This document shows positions 1 to 8,948 of a stretch of 44,680 nt of DNA, in pieces. The notes below the pieces were generated by a model that was not told the DNA's origin, searched no databases, and saw only the letters and a program-made list of their open reading frames with translations. The DNA is from Candidatus Ruminococcus intestinipullorum (lineage in GTDB: Bacteria > Bacillota > Clostridia > Lachnospirales > Lachnospiraceae). Location: contig JAHLFA010000072.1 of assembly GCA_018883985.1 (NCBI GenBank), positions 1 through 44,680 on the forward strand. Direction: 5' to 3'. The first letter of the stretch is position 1. Every line of letters begins with the position of its first letter. Made by a program: the position numbers and the translations under genes.

Positions 1-738
1 TATCAGAAGCTTTCCCAGGAACTTTCAACAGATGAGATGTACGGGACTACAGTTTTTGGAAGCGGAACCGATGCGGTATGCTCCTTCCTTGACTTTGCAT
101 GTCAGGCAGGCGCAGACGGGCTTGTGTTTGACAAAGAAGGTAATGTAAATATAACAGATCAGGCTTATGTGGATGCACTAAACTTTATGGTTGAAAATGC
201 AAATGCAGATTATACACCGTCAGACTCCTTATCTACAGCAGCGACAGAGTCTCAGGAACTTTTTACTAATGGAAAAATCGCCATGCAGTTAAACTGGAGT
301 CATCAATATCCGGCGGCTGTTGAGGCATTAGGCGCAGATAAAGTTGGATGTGCACCGATGATTGCAGGAAGTGCGGGAATTGGTGCAACAACAGGTCCTT
401 GGTATGAATGCGTTATGAAGGATTCTAAAAATAAGGAAATGGCACAAAAATATGTAGAATTCATGTATGAACATAATGAAGACTACATGGATCTTACATT
501 AAAAATTGCGGGAAGGACTTCTGTATACGAAGAAAAAGGAAAGGAAGCAGGAAATGAACATACAACCGCGGTTCTAGAAACGTTGAATTCAGAGCAGTCT
601 CAGGCAAGACCTATGGTAGAGACATGGTCACAGATCGAAGAAGTGCTGGTAGGTGTTGTAGAATCTACTTTGGGAGGAGCTGATATCAATGAAACACTGG
701 AGTCAGCAAAGGCTGAAATAGAGGCAATTGGAAAGTAG
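1..738 (+). CDS. ABC sugar-binding protein, 3' part
   Basis: This is the C-terminal 245 residues of an extracellular solute-binding protein (family 1 type). The reading frame is open from base 1, so the gene starts outside the window; the ATG at 37 is internal. The visible part has the alternating pattern of a sugar-binding lobe, including an aromatic patch (QLNWSHQYP) and a G/A-rich hinge-like stretch (GSAGIGATTGPWYE). The signal peptide and lipobox would lie upstream and cannot be seen. Two permease genes follow directly, so it should deliver a sugar to that transporter. The downstream GH91, GH32 and fructokinase genes point to a fructan or fructo-oligosaccharide/difructose ligand; that is inference from context. 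Confidence 0.9.
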   Translation, partial: YQKLSQELSTDEMYGTTVFGSGTDAVCSFLDFACQAGADGLVFDKEGNVNITDQAYVDALNFMVENANADYTPSDSLSTAATESQELFTNGKIAMQLNWSHQYPAAVEALGADKVGCAPMIAGSAGIGATTGPWYECVMKDSKNKEMAQKYVEFMYEHNEDYMDLTLKIAGRTSVYEEKGKEAGNEHTTAVLETLNSEQSQARPMVETWSQIEEVLVGVVESTLGGADINETLESAKAEIEAIGK

Positions 739-823
739 TAAACATAGATTACGTAATTGTAGCAAGGTATTCTTGAGGAATCAATATTGTCAAGAGTACC
801 TTTCTGGTTAAAAGGTGGTAAAA

Positions 824-1708
824 ATGAGATTGATTTCAAAAAAAACCTTATTATTATTCTTCCTTCCGGGTGCGGTATTTATGGGTGCATTCCTGATATA
901 TCCTATTATCAAGATGGTCATAGACAGTTTTTTTGAGATTGGCATTACGGGAGATAAAACATTTATCGGTTTAGAAAACTATATTCATGCATTTACAGCC
1001 GGCGGCTTTTTGAAACAATTAAAAAATACTCTCATCTATATCATTGTTGCCGTAGGGATCGAAACAGTGATGGGACTATTATTTGCACTGTTTTTCGAAT
1101 TGGATTATAAAGGTAGTAAAGTGATCCGCTCATTTCTTATGGCTCCTCTTATGATAGCGCCACTGGTAGCTGGTCTTACATGGAAATTGATGATGAGTTC
1201 AAGCTTTGGAATTGTCAATGAACTGCTGGCACGAGTAGGAATCTTATCAAGTAGTAGTGATATTCTCTGGCTTGCGGATGAAAAATGGTCATTATTAGCT
1301 TGTTGTATTGCAGATATCTGGTTGACAACACCATTTATGATGTTGATGATCTTAGCGGGACTACAGGGGTTGGACAGTAGCATGCTGGAGGCAGCAAAAA
1401 TAGACGGTGCAAACAAATTACAGCAGATATTTGCTATCAAATTACCAGTCATCAAACCAGTTTTATTGACGGCGTTGTCTGTAAGGATCATTGATGCGGC
1501 CAGAACATTTGACATTATCTGGGCAATGACAGAAGGTGGACCGAACAGTTCTTCAGAAACGATCAGTATTATTATATATAAGACATTGACAAGATATAAC
1601 GACATTGGTTATGCAAGTGCGATGGCAGTCATATTTATTGCAGTTTTAGTAGTATTCACGCTGGTATTTATGCAAAGCTTGTGGAATCCGAAGAAAAAGA
1701 ATGGTTAG
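824..1708 (+). CDS. ABC sugar transporter permease (MalF/UgpA type)
   Basis: Integral membrane permease of a carbohydrate ABC importer, about 294 residues. Hydrophobic segments run from the N-terminus (LLLFFLPGAVFMGAFLIYPI) to the C-terminus. The EAA loop that docks the ATPase is visible as EAAKIDGANKLQQIFAIKLP around residues 190-210. The track places the start at a GTG at 815, but AAAGGTGG at 811-818 is correctly spaced for the ATG at 824, so I chose 824. It sits between the binding protein and the second permease in a co-directional operon. No ATPase gene is present in the window; such importers often share a genome-encoded MsmK-like ATPase. Confidence 0.93.
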   Translation: MRLISKKTLLLFFLPGAVFMGAFLIYPIIKMVIDSFFEIGITGDKTFIGLENYIHAFTAGGFLKQLKNTLIYIIVAVGIETVMGLLFALFFELDYKGSKVIRSFLMAPLMIAPLVAGLTWKLMMSSSFGIVNELLARVGILSSSSDILWLADEKWSLLACCIADIWLTTPFMMLMILAGLQGLDSSMLEAAKIDGANKLQQIFAIKLPVIKPVLLTALSVRIIDAARTFDIIWAMTEGGPNSSSETISIIIYKTLTRYNDIGYASAMAVIFIAVLVVFTLVFMQSLWNPKKKNG

Positions 1709-1732
1709 TTGATTGGGATAGGAGGCATAAAA

Positions 1733-2563
1733 GTGAAGAAAAAGAGTGAAATAGGAAAAAAGATAGGGATCATATTATCAGTGGTTCTGACAATAGGTTG
1801 GCTTTTTCCGTATATATATGTGATCTGTTGCTCTTTTAAACCGGGTTCAGAAGTAATCGCAGTTCCGCCAAGTTTTTTCCCTAAAAACTTTTCAGTTGAA
1901 AATTTTTCGGGTTTGCTGGAAAGAATGGATGTTTTTACATTTCTTTTCAATAGTCTGAGTACTGCGTTACTCAGTACGATTATTGCACTGATCTTAGGAT
2001 CTCTTGCGGCATATGCGATTCAGCGTTCAGGTGCAAAATTGTCAATTTTGTTAGTGGTTCTGGTCTTGTGTTTAAAAATGATACCTACTTCAAGTATCGT
2101 GGTGCCTATTTATGAACTGATATGCAATTTGGGATTATATGATACAAAAATTGCTTTAATACTGGTATATGCAGCAATTAACATGCCATTTGTTATGTGG
2201 ACAATGTTGAGTTTCTTTGAAGGAATACCTTCAACGCTGGACGAAGCGGCTTATGTTGATGGGGCCAGCAGTCTGCAGACATTCAGGAAAGTAATCCTTC
2301 CAATCTGTAAACCAGGTTTAGCGACTGCATTTATATTCACATTGTTTTTGGCATGGAACGATTTTCTTGTTGCGTTATTGCTCACCAGCACAAATGCAAA
2401 GACGTTTACTGTTGGCTTAGCGGGCTTTTTATCAGCGTATAATCTGGATTTAGGTCCGATGTGTGCAGGAGCATTTTTGTTTAGTTTTCCTGTTATGATC
2501 ATTTCTCTGGCTGCTCAGAAATATATCGTACAGGGAATGACAGCCGGAGCTGTGAAGGGATAG
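1733..2563 (+). CDS. ABC sugar transporter permease (MalG/UgpE type)
   Basis: Second membrane permease of the sugar importer, about 276 residues. The first membrane segment is near IGIILSVVLTIGWLFPYIYV, and the EAA motif is DEAAYVDGASSLQTFRKVILP. It would form a heterodimer with the preceding permease. A GTG at 1733, nine bases downstream of AGGAGG, is the best start; the upstream track start (1709) has no ribosome binding site of its own. GH91 follows after 31 bases, consistent with one transcript. Confidence 0.92.
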   Translation: MKKKSEIGKKIGIILSVVLTIGWLFPYIYVICCSFKPGSEVIAVPPSFFPKNFSVENFSGLLERMDVFTFLFNSLSTALLSTIIALILGSLAAYAIQRSGAKLSILLVVLVLCLKMIPTSSIVVPIYELICNLGLYDTKIALILVYAAINMPFVMWTMLSFFEGIPSTLDEAAYVDGASSLQTFRKVILPICKPGLATAFIFTLFLAWNDFLVALLLTSTNAKTFTVGLAGFLSAYNLDLGPMCAGAFLFSFPVMIISLAAQKYIVQGMTAGAVKG

Positions 2564-2594
2564 GGATGATAGAAACAGACAGGAGGATTTATGA

Positions 2595-3947
2595 ATGAAA
2601 TGTAACAATTATTACGATGTTACAAAATGGGAGACGGGAAATCCGTATGAAGATATTGGAGAAGTGATCAACAGCATGATCGCAGACATCAAAAGCAGGC
2701 AAACAGACTCTGATGTTAAAGAAGGAGGAAAGCCGGGAGCAGTAATATATATTCCACCGGGCGATTATCATCTGCATACACAAGTGGTAATTGACATCAG
2801 TTACCTAAAAATCATGGGATCGGGACATGGTTTTGTCTCTTCTAGTATCCGATATAATCTGCCGCAAGATGAATGGAAAGACCTGCATGAGGTATGGCCG
2901 GGAGGAAGCCGTATTCTGGTGGAACTGTCTGGTAATAATGCATCGGAGAAAGACGGAGCTGCATTTTACGTGGAAAGAGATGGAAATCCTAGGATTAGCT
3001 CTGTTGAATTTGAAAATTTCTGTATTGATGGATTACATTTTGAAGATGATGGCACCAAAAAAAATGATCCGGAGAATACATATATTAATGGGAAGACAGG
3101 AATTTACATAGCAAGTGCCCAAGATTCATTTCGTATCACAGGAATGGGATTTGTATATTTAGAACATGGAGTTGTTATTTATCATGCAGATGCATTGTCG
3201 ATCCATGACAATTTTATTGCAGAATGCGGCAACTGTATTGAACTACGTGGTTGGGGACAGGCTTCTAAAATTACAGATAACCTGATCGGTGCAGGGTATA
3301 ATGGGTATTCGATCTTGGCGCAAAGTTTTGGTGGTCTTTTGATCAGTAACAACAATGTTTTCCCAAGAGGAAAAAGTAGTGTGTGTTTTCAAAATGTAGC
3401 AAAATCGATTATTTCAAACAATAGGTTTCATTCGTTTTACCCTGGAATGCTTTCGTTAGAAGGTAATTGTTCTGAAAATATGATCTCCTCTAATCATTTC
3501 TTAAGAGACAATGAGCCGTGGAAACCGATGTTAGATAATGACAATGGTTTGGATGACAGTTACGGTCTTTTGTATATAAACGGAAATAATAATTCTATAG
3601 TTGCAAATCATATTTCAGAAACGATTCAAAGGAGATATATCAAGCCTCTAGATGCAATGCCTGTGATTATACGTATTGCTTCAGGAAGAGGGAACTATAT
3701 TTCAAATAATCATATCGTAGCTACTTGTGATATTGAAAACGAGTTGCAAGATGCATCTGACTCTTGCTATTCGGCACAGGTAGACGCTTTGACATCATTA
3801 AATAATATCCGGGAGATGTCGGTAGTTCATGTATTGGTTGAGCAAGAAGCGACTAATAATACGATTCTTGATTCGGGAAATGAAAAACAAGTGATTTTAG
3901 ATAGAACCGTAAATGTTTTCAGACCGACACCTGCTTTGGGAGATTAA
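2595..3947 (+). CDS. GH91 inulin fructotransferase / DFA-III hydrolase
   Basis: 450-residue right-handed beta-helix protein of glycoside hydrolase family 91. Recognisable GH91 blocks include GGKPGAVIYIPPGDYHLHTQ, the H-containing VVIDISYLKIMGSGHGF, GMGFVYLEH, AECGNCIEL and FYPGM. D205 and E216 keep the 11-residue spacing of the two acids reported as catalytic in a Bacillus enzyme. Characterised family members convert inulin ends to difructose anhydride III or I, or hydrolyse DFA III to inulobiose. The N-terminus (MKCNNYYDV) has no signal peptide, so the enzyme looks cytosolic. With an importer upstream and GH32 plus fructokinase downstream, hydrolysis of imported DFA is more plausible than attack on polymeric inulin; this is inference. 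The start is set by AGGAGG at 2581-2586. Confidence 0.92.
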   Translation: MKCNNYYDVTKWETGNPYEDIGEVINSMIADIKSRQTDSDVKEGGKPGAVIYIPPGDYHLHTQVVIDISYLKIMGSGHGFVSSSIRYNLPQDEWKDLHEVWPGGSRILVELSGNNASEKDGAAFYVERDGNPRISSVEFENFCIDGLHFEDDGTKKNDPENTYINGKTGIYIASAQDSFRITGMGFVYLEHGVVIYHADALSIHDNFIAECGNCIELRGWGQASKITDNLIGAGYNGYSILAQSFGGLLISNNNVFPRGKSSVCFQNVAKSIISNNRFHSFYPGMLSLEGNCSENMISSNHFLRDNEPWKPMLDNDNGLDDSYGLLYINGNNNSIVANHISETIQRRYIKPLDAMPVIIRIASGRGNYISNNHIVATCDIENELQDASDSCYSAQVDALTSLNNIREMSVVHVLVEQEATNNTILDSGNEKQVILDRTVNVFRPTPALGD

Positions 3948-3992
3948 GATATGGGACAACATAATACTTAAACAATGGTAAAAGATAATTGT

Positions 3993-4031
3993 AAAAAGAC
4001 TGACAGAGAGTTCGATGCCAGTCTTTTTATT
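3993..4031 (+). terminator. Intrinsic terminator after GH91 gene
   Basis: AAAAAGACTG (3993-4002) pairs exactly with CAGTCTTTTT (4019-4028), with a 16-base loop and a T-rich tail. It lies between the GH91 and GH32 genes and could reduce expression of the last two operon genes or separate them. Confidence 0.8.
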
Positions 4032-4083
4032 AAATGCTGTTATTGAAACAATAAAGTATATAATTTCCGGAGGAAGAAAGAGT

Positions 4084-5418
4084 ATGCAGAAAATACATGT
4101 AAAAGCGAACAGGCACTGGATGAATGATCCAAATGGTTTCATCTACTATAAGGGTAAATATCATTTATTTTATCAGTGTTTTCCATATGAAGCTAGATGG
4201 GGAAGGATGCATTGGGCTCATGTGGTGAGCGATGATCTGGTAAACTGGGAGTATCAGGGAATTGCAGTATTTCCCAGTAAAACGGATGATAGAGATGGCT
4301 GCTTTTCAGGGAGTGCCGTTGAAGATGAGGGTAAATTATATTTATATTATACTGGTGTAAGGTATTTAGTGGAAAATCCTGAAGATATTAATTTGTTTCT
4401 AGACGAACAGTTTGTTTCGGCACAAATGCTGATCACATCAGAAGATGGATATCATTTTGATAACATAAAAGATAAAAAAACTATTATTCCGGTTTTTAAT
4501 AACAGTGAGATCGGAGATGCACGGCATACAAGAGATCCCAAAGTCTGGAAAGAAGATGACGGATGGTATATGGTTCTTGGAAGTACGATTAATAATAAGC
4601 AGGGAAAGCTATTGTTTTTTAAAAGTACGGACAAGAAAAATTGGACATACATGAATTTTGTCACAAAAGATAACGGTTTCGGTTGGATGTGGGAGTGCCC
4701 TGATTATTTTCAAACAGATGGAGAACAGATTTTAATTTTTTCCCCGATGGATTTTAATAAAGGAGGGAAATCTTATTCTGACCAGTCAATCTGTATGAAA
4801 GTCATGTTTCAGAAAGAAACATGCCATATGGAGATGCCAGATACATATCAATATTTGGATTATGGACTGGATCTTTATGCGCCTCAGACTACTGTGGATG
4901 AAGCGGGCAGAAGGGTCCTGCTAGCATGGTTACGTATGCCAAAGCCGGTTGACGGACAATGGAGCGGGATGCAATGCATTCCAAGGGTTATTGAGGTGAA
5001 AAATGATCATATTTATTTTCGTGTACATCCTAATATAAGAAATGCTTTTTCCAAAAAGATTAACAGTCCGGATAAAGCGGATGAAAATGGATACAGAGTA
5101 TCATTTTCATTAGAGGATGGGGAGACTGTTGATATTGGAGGATATCAAATTACAAGAAAAGGAAACAAGATCCATACGGACAGAGGTAGGCTGGTAGATA
5201 CTTCATGGGAAATACAAACAGAATTTTCCACTCCTGATTTAAAAGACGGATTCCAGATAGATGTATATGTGGATCCGAATCTAATTGAAGTTTTTGTAAA
5301 TGACGGAGAATATATAATATCCAATTGTGTTTACAACCTAGGCACTGATATTCATCAACAGGGGAATGTGAAATATGAAATGTACACTTTGGAAGGAACA
5401 GATGTATCGGAGGTGTAA
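4084..5418 (+). CDS. GH32 beta-fructosidase (inulinase/levanase/sucrase)
   Basis: 444-residue GH32 enzyme that hydrolyses terminal beta-fructosyl bonds. The three family acids are visible: WMNDPNG with nucleophile D15, RDP with transition-state stabiliser D151, and WECPD with acid/base E204. The C-terminal beta-sandwich ends with DVYVDPNLIEVFVNDGEY, typical of the family. There is no signal peptide, so it is cytosolic. The track ORF begins at 4015, but that segment overlaps a terminator; GGAGG at about 4069-4073 supports the ATG at 4084. In context, likely substrates are inulobiose from the GH91 step, short fructo-oligosaccharides or sucrose. The fructokinase gene starts two bases after its stop codon. 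Confidence 0.94.
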   Translation: MQKIHVKANRHWMNDPNGFIYYKGKYHLFYQCFPYEARWGRMHWAHVVSDDLVNWEYQGIAVFPSKTDDRDGCFSGSAVEDEGKLYLYYTGVRYLVENPEDINLFLDEQFVSAQMLITSEDGYHFDNIKDKKTIIPVFNNSEIGDARHTRDPKVWKEDDGWYMVLGSTINNKQGKLLFFKSTDKKNWTYMNFVTKDNGFGWMWECPDYFQTDGEQILIFSPMDFNKGGKSYSDQSICMKVMFQKETCHMEMPDTYQYLDYGLDLYAPQTTVDEAGRRVLLAWLRMPKPVDGQWSGMQCIPRVIEVKNDHIYFRVHPNIRNAFSKKINSPDKADENGYRVSFSLEDGETVDIGGYQITRKGNKIHTDRGRLVDTSWEIQTEFSTPDLKDGFQIDVYVDPNLIEVFVNDGEYIISNCVYNLGTDIHQQGNVKYEMYTLEGTDVSEV

Positions 5419-5420
5419 AA

Positions 5421-6395
5421 ATGTATGATGTAATTGCTTTAGGAGAATTACTGGTCGATTTTACGAATAATGGAACAAGTGATCAGGGAAATATGCTTTT
5501 TGAAGCCAATCCCGGAGGCGCGCCATGCAATGTGCTTGCTATGTTGGCAAAGCTGGGAAAGAAAACAGCCTTTATAGGAAAGGTTGGAAACGATATGTTT
5601 GGTGCGATGCTAAAGGGAACGATCGAACGAGTGGGAATTTCATCAAAGGAACTAAAAGTAGATAAAAATGTGAACACAACGCTTGCATTTGTACATACAT
5701 TTCCAGACGGAGACAGAGCATTTTCCTTTTATCGGAATCCAGGTGCAGATATGATGCTTACAGAAGACGAGGTAGATGACACGTTTGTTCGGTCTACAAA
5801 GATTTTCCATTTTGGTACTTTGTCCATGACACATGAAAATGTTCGGAATGCAACAAAAAAAGCTGTTAAAACTGCAAAGAAGAATGGATCTCTGATTTCT
5901 TTTGATCCGAACTTGAGGGAGCCCCTTTGGGAATCCTTGGAAGAGGCAAAAAAGCAGATGGAATATGGATTTGAGCAATGTGACATTCTAAAGATATCCG
6001 ATAATGAGATTCAGTTTATTACAGGAATAGAGGATTATGACCAAGGAGTCTTATATTTACAGAATAAATATGAGATACCATTGATTCTTCTTACTATGGG
6101 AAAAAAGGGGAGTAGAGCTTACTATAAAGACTTTAGGATAGAAGAAAAAGGATTTCAGGTATCAGCGATAGAAACAACAGGAGCGGGAGATACTTTTTGC
6201 GGGTGTTCCTTGGCATATATTTTGGAACACGATATTAACAACTTGACAGAGGATCATTTGAGAAAAATGCTTATCTTTGCGAATGCAGGTGCGGCTCTAG
6301 TTACAACAAAAAAAGGTGCAATCTGTTCTATGCCTGAACGGAGAGAAATTGTAGATCTAATTGATGTTGGTAGAAATGCAATTCATCAGTTTTGA
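5421..6395 (+). CDS. scrK: Fructokinase, PfkB family
   Basis: 324-residue ribokinase/PfkB-family sugar kinase. The N-terminal sugar-binding block (NPGGAPCNVLAMLAKLG) and the C-terminal signature ETTGAGDTFCG with catalytic base D257 are both present. It would phosphorylate the fructose released by GH32. It overlaps the operon closely (GGAGGTG just before its ATG) and is the last sugar gene. Its final codons run into a relaxase remnant: read one frame over, the same DNA gives FISFDTEDVEEN. The natural C-terminus may therefore have been replaced at a recombination joint. The length is still normal for the family, so function is probably retained. The symbol is by family resemblance only. Confidence 0.9.
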   Translation: MYDVIALGELLVDFTNNGTSDQGNMLFEANPGGAPCNVLAMLAKLGKKTAFIGKVGNDMFGAMLKGTIERVGISSKELKVDKNVNTTLAFVHTFPDGDRAFSFYRNPGADMMLTEDEVDDTFVRSTKIFHFGTLSMTHENVRNATKKAVKTAKKNGSLISFDPNLREPLWESLEEAKKQMEYGFEQCDILKISDNEIQFITGIEDYDQGVLYLQNKYEIPLILLTMGKKGSRAYYKDFRIEEKGFQVSAIETTGAGDTFCGCSLAYILEHDINNLTEDHLRKMLIFANAGAALVTTKKGAICSMPERREIVDLIDVGRNAIHQF

Positions 6396-6576
6396 TACGG
6401 AGGATGTGGAAGAAAATAATCTCACCGCAGAAAAGGCACAGCAGCTGTGTCTGAAATATGCTCGAAAAAACTTTCTCGGCTATTAAAAATTAGTTGTAAC
6501 ACATATAGATGGCGATGATCATTCCGGGAATATTCATACCAACATCGTTCAACAAAACGATGGTACTGAGGAATAA
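6382..6576 (+). pseudogene. Relaxase (MobP/MobA-like) middle fragment
   Basis: Reading the frame from 6382 gives ISFDTEDVEENNLTAEKAQQ, then an in-frame TAA at 6484, then THIDGDDHSGNIHTNIV and another stop at 6574. This matches the central relaxase region of Clostridia ICEs, where the third motif normally reads H-x-DGDNHSGNIH-x-H. The last metal-binding histidine has become Asn (HTNIV). The fragment has no start and has at least one internal stop, so it is dead. It corresponds to a segment missing from the separate relaxase remnant at 15465-15890. It marks the boundary between the sugar operon and the mobile element. Confidence 0.75.
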
Positions 6577-6714
6577 GAGAGGTATCCTCAATCGTGTTGA
6601 GTCGTCATTGGTTTGCAACGTGTCTGCAACAAATTTCCGTGTAAACCCTGATTTTTCCGCTGTTTTCGGTTACCCAAACGATAATCTCTCGTATTTTTCG
6701 GAGAAAATTATTAC

Positions 6715-6755
6715 AAAGCCCCGCAAACTCAATGTTTTCGGGGCTTTATTTTTTT
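6715..6755 (+). terminator. Intrinsic terminator
   Basis: AAAGCCCCG (6715-6723) and CGGGGCTTT (6739-6747) form a perfect 9-bp stem with a 15-base loop, followed by a T-run. It is a strong candidate to end fructan-operon transcription. The surrounding region 6577-7166 contains no gene I can support; it holds this terminator and the two hairpins listed next. Confidence 0.85.
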
Positions 6756-7012
6756 CAACGTATCGAAAACGGCTAAACCCACCTGTACAAATTTGACAGT
6801 GTTTTTTCATTTTTTTAACGGTGAAGCATGGGTGGAAAAGCGTAAATGGGTTACAAATCGGGCTTATAAAGGAAGCTAAATAATCATCTTCAGCACTGTT
6901 TTAGTTCCCTTAAATTTTTTCCGAAATACAGCAGTTTTCATGTCCGTCGACAAAATGACTCGTTTGTCTCAATTTGAACAAAAACGATGCTTTTAATCAT
7001 CAGTTATACAAG

Positions 7013-7050
7013 AGCGTTCAACTTTTTTCAATGAAGTTGAGCGCTTTTTT
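7013..7050 (+). terminator. Intrinsic terminator-like inverted repeat
   Basis: AGCGTTCAACTT pairs with AAGTTGAGCGCT (one G-T wobble) and is followed by TTTTTT. It lies about 120 bases upstream of the parB-like start, so it may insulate the ICE remnant from upstream transcription. Confidence 0.75.
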
Positions 7051-7063
7051 GTATTTGCGACGA

Positions 7064-7094
7064 GCCAAAGTCCGAGCTTGCTCGGGACCTTGGC
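7064..7094. repeat. GC-rich hairpin upstream of parB-like gene
   Basis: GCCAAAGTCCGAG and CTCGGGACCTTGGC are near-perfect inverted arms around a TTG loop, with one bulged base and one mismatch. There is no T-run after it, so it is not a simple terminator. Its function is unknown; a structured leader or a protein-binding site are both possible. Confidence 0.5.
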
Positions 7095-7166
7095 GACCGC
7101 AGTACAATCTCAGAATGTGCCAGAGGCACTTCAGAAGATGTGCGTTCAGAAGGAGGCGAAATAGAA

Positions 7167-8948
7167 ATGAAGAATGAACAGGTGATTCAGCTTCCATTGA
7201 ATCGCTTAACAGAGTTCCCGGAACATCCCTTTAAGGTAAGAGATGACGAGTTCATGGACCAGCTGACGGACAGTATCAGATCACTTGGCGTATTAACGCC
7301 CATCGTAGTTCGACCTGAGGGAGATGTCTGGCAGATCATATCCGGACACAGACGAGTACATGCCTGTGAGATTCTGGACATGGAGACGATACCCGCCATT
7401 GTGAAGGAAATCGAGATGGATGATGCTATTGTCATGATGGTAGACAGCAATTTTCAGCGACAGTCCTTATTACCAAGTGAAAAGGCCAGGGCCTACAAGA
7501 TGAAGCTGGATGCAGTGAAACGTCAGGGAGCCAGGAGAGATTTATCTTCTGACCACGATGAACAGAAGTTGCGGGGAAAGACATCCAGAGACCTGATTGC
7601 AGAAAACAGTCCGGACAGCTCCACACAGATTCAAAGGTTCATTCGATTAAATGAACTGATTCCAGAGCTTTTGGAAATGGTGGATGCCATTGCAACTGCA
7701 ATATCCGATGAGAAGGGTGAGTTTGTATTCGAGAAGGTTCCTTACGGCGACTACCTTGTAGTAGAGCTTAAGGCTCCGGAAGGATATGTGCTCTCAGATG
7801 CACGTCACTTTGTATCTGTATCCTTCGATGAGCAGGTGATCGGTCTGAAGGTGATCAACTATCCGATCATTGGTAGTGTAGAGCTTACCAAGGTGGATAA
7901 GGATTATCCGGACAATCATCTTTCAGGCGCAGTATTTGAAATCTACGTGGATGTAGATGGAAACGGTGAGCTGAACGAAGAGGATACCCTCCTTGGCGAG
8001 CTTACAGAGTGTGAGGGCGGTATTTATCGCATGGATGGTCTCCGCTATGGCAAATACCTTGTGAAGGAGAAAACAGCTCCTGAAGGCTTCCTCTTAGATG
8101 AGAATGTATATCCATTTGCAATCACAGAGGATGGTCAGTGTCAGATCATCGAAAACGAAGCAGGTGTCGGTTTCATGGATCAGGTGATGAAGGGCAAGAT
8201 CAGCATCTTCAAAACTGACAAAGCAACCGGCGAGAAGCTTGTTGGTGCAGGCTTCCGTGTATGCGACCTTGAGGGAAATATTGTTGCAGAAGGTAAGACT
8301 GGTGAAGATGGCATCGTAACCTTCGAGCTTCGTTACGGAGACTACACAGTAGCTGAGTATGAAGCGCCGGAAGGCTATGTGCTTGATGATACTCCTTACG
8401 CCTTCAGCATCACTGAGGACGGCCAGGAAATCTCTGTGGATATGGCAAATATCAAGATCAAAGGTAAACTTGTGATCTCCAAGGTAGATGCTGATACAGA
8501 GAAACTCCTTCCTGACGCCGGCTTCAGAATCTATGCTGCAGATGGAAAGACAGTCATCAAAGAGGGTTACACTGATAAGAAGGGTGTGGCAGAGTTCGAG
8601 CTTGAGTTCGGCCAATACTTCTACCAGGAGTTTGATGCACCGGAAGGCTATAAGATCGACGATACTATGTATGAGTTCTCTATCACTGAGGACGGCCAGC
8701 TGATATCTGTTGTCATGACCAATCAGCTTGAGGAGACTCCTGAGAAGCCGGACGAACCTAAGAAGCCTGAGACACCTTCAAATTCTCAGACACCATCCAC
8801 ACCTTCTAAGCCTGCTGATGGACCTAAGACAGGTGATGATGCAAATGTCAGACTCTGGGCAGCAATCTCACTTGGAGCCTTAGCTGCAGCTGCGGCAGGT
8901 GGCTATGCTTTCTACAGAGGTAAGAAGAAGGATGAAAAGGAAGACTAA
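7167..8948 (+). pseudogene. ParB/Cna_B-adhesin in-frame deletion fusion
   Basis: One 593-residue ORF joins two unrelated ICE genes. Residues 1 to about 173 are a ParB/Srx-type N-terminus with the IISGHRRVHACEIL box. From about residue 174 (IATAISDEKGEF...) it becomes the C-terminal half of a SpaA/Cna_B pilin-like adhesin. That half has four prealbumin-like repeats, each with a KAPEGYV or DAPEGY motif, a Pro-rich linker, a PKTGD sorting signal, a hydrophobic segment and a KKKDEKED tail. The joint at about 7683-7690 keeps the frame. The adhesin signal peptide and the ParB C-terminus are lost, so neither function is expected. A strong AAGGAGG fixes the start at 7167, not 7140. It is a remnant, although it could still be translated. 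Confidence 0.85.

Noticed and set aside
1105-1605. Minus-strand ORFs inside permease, helicase and dnd genes
   Set aside because: They are antisense shadows of strongly supported genes, without ribosome binding sites or domains.
6509-6796. 95-aa ORF after the fructokinase
   Set aside because: It starts within the relaxase remnant in another frame, spans the terminator at 6715-6755, has no ribosome binding site and shows no domain.
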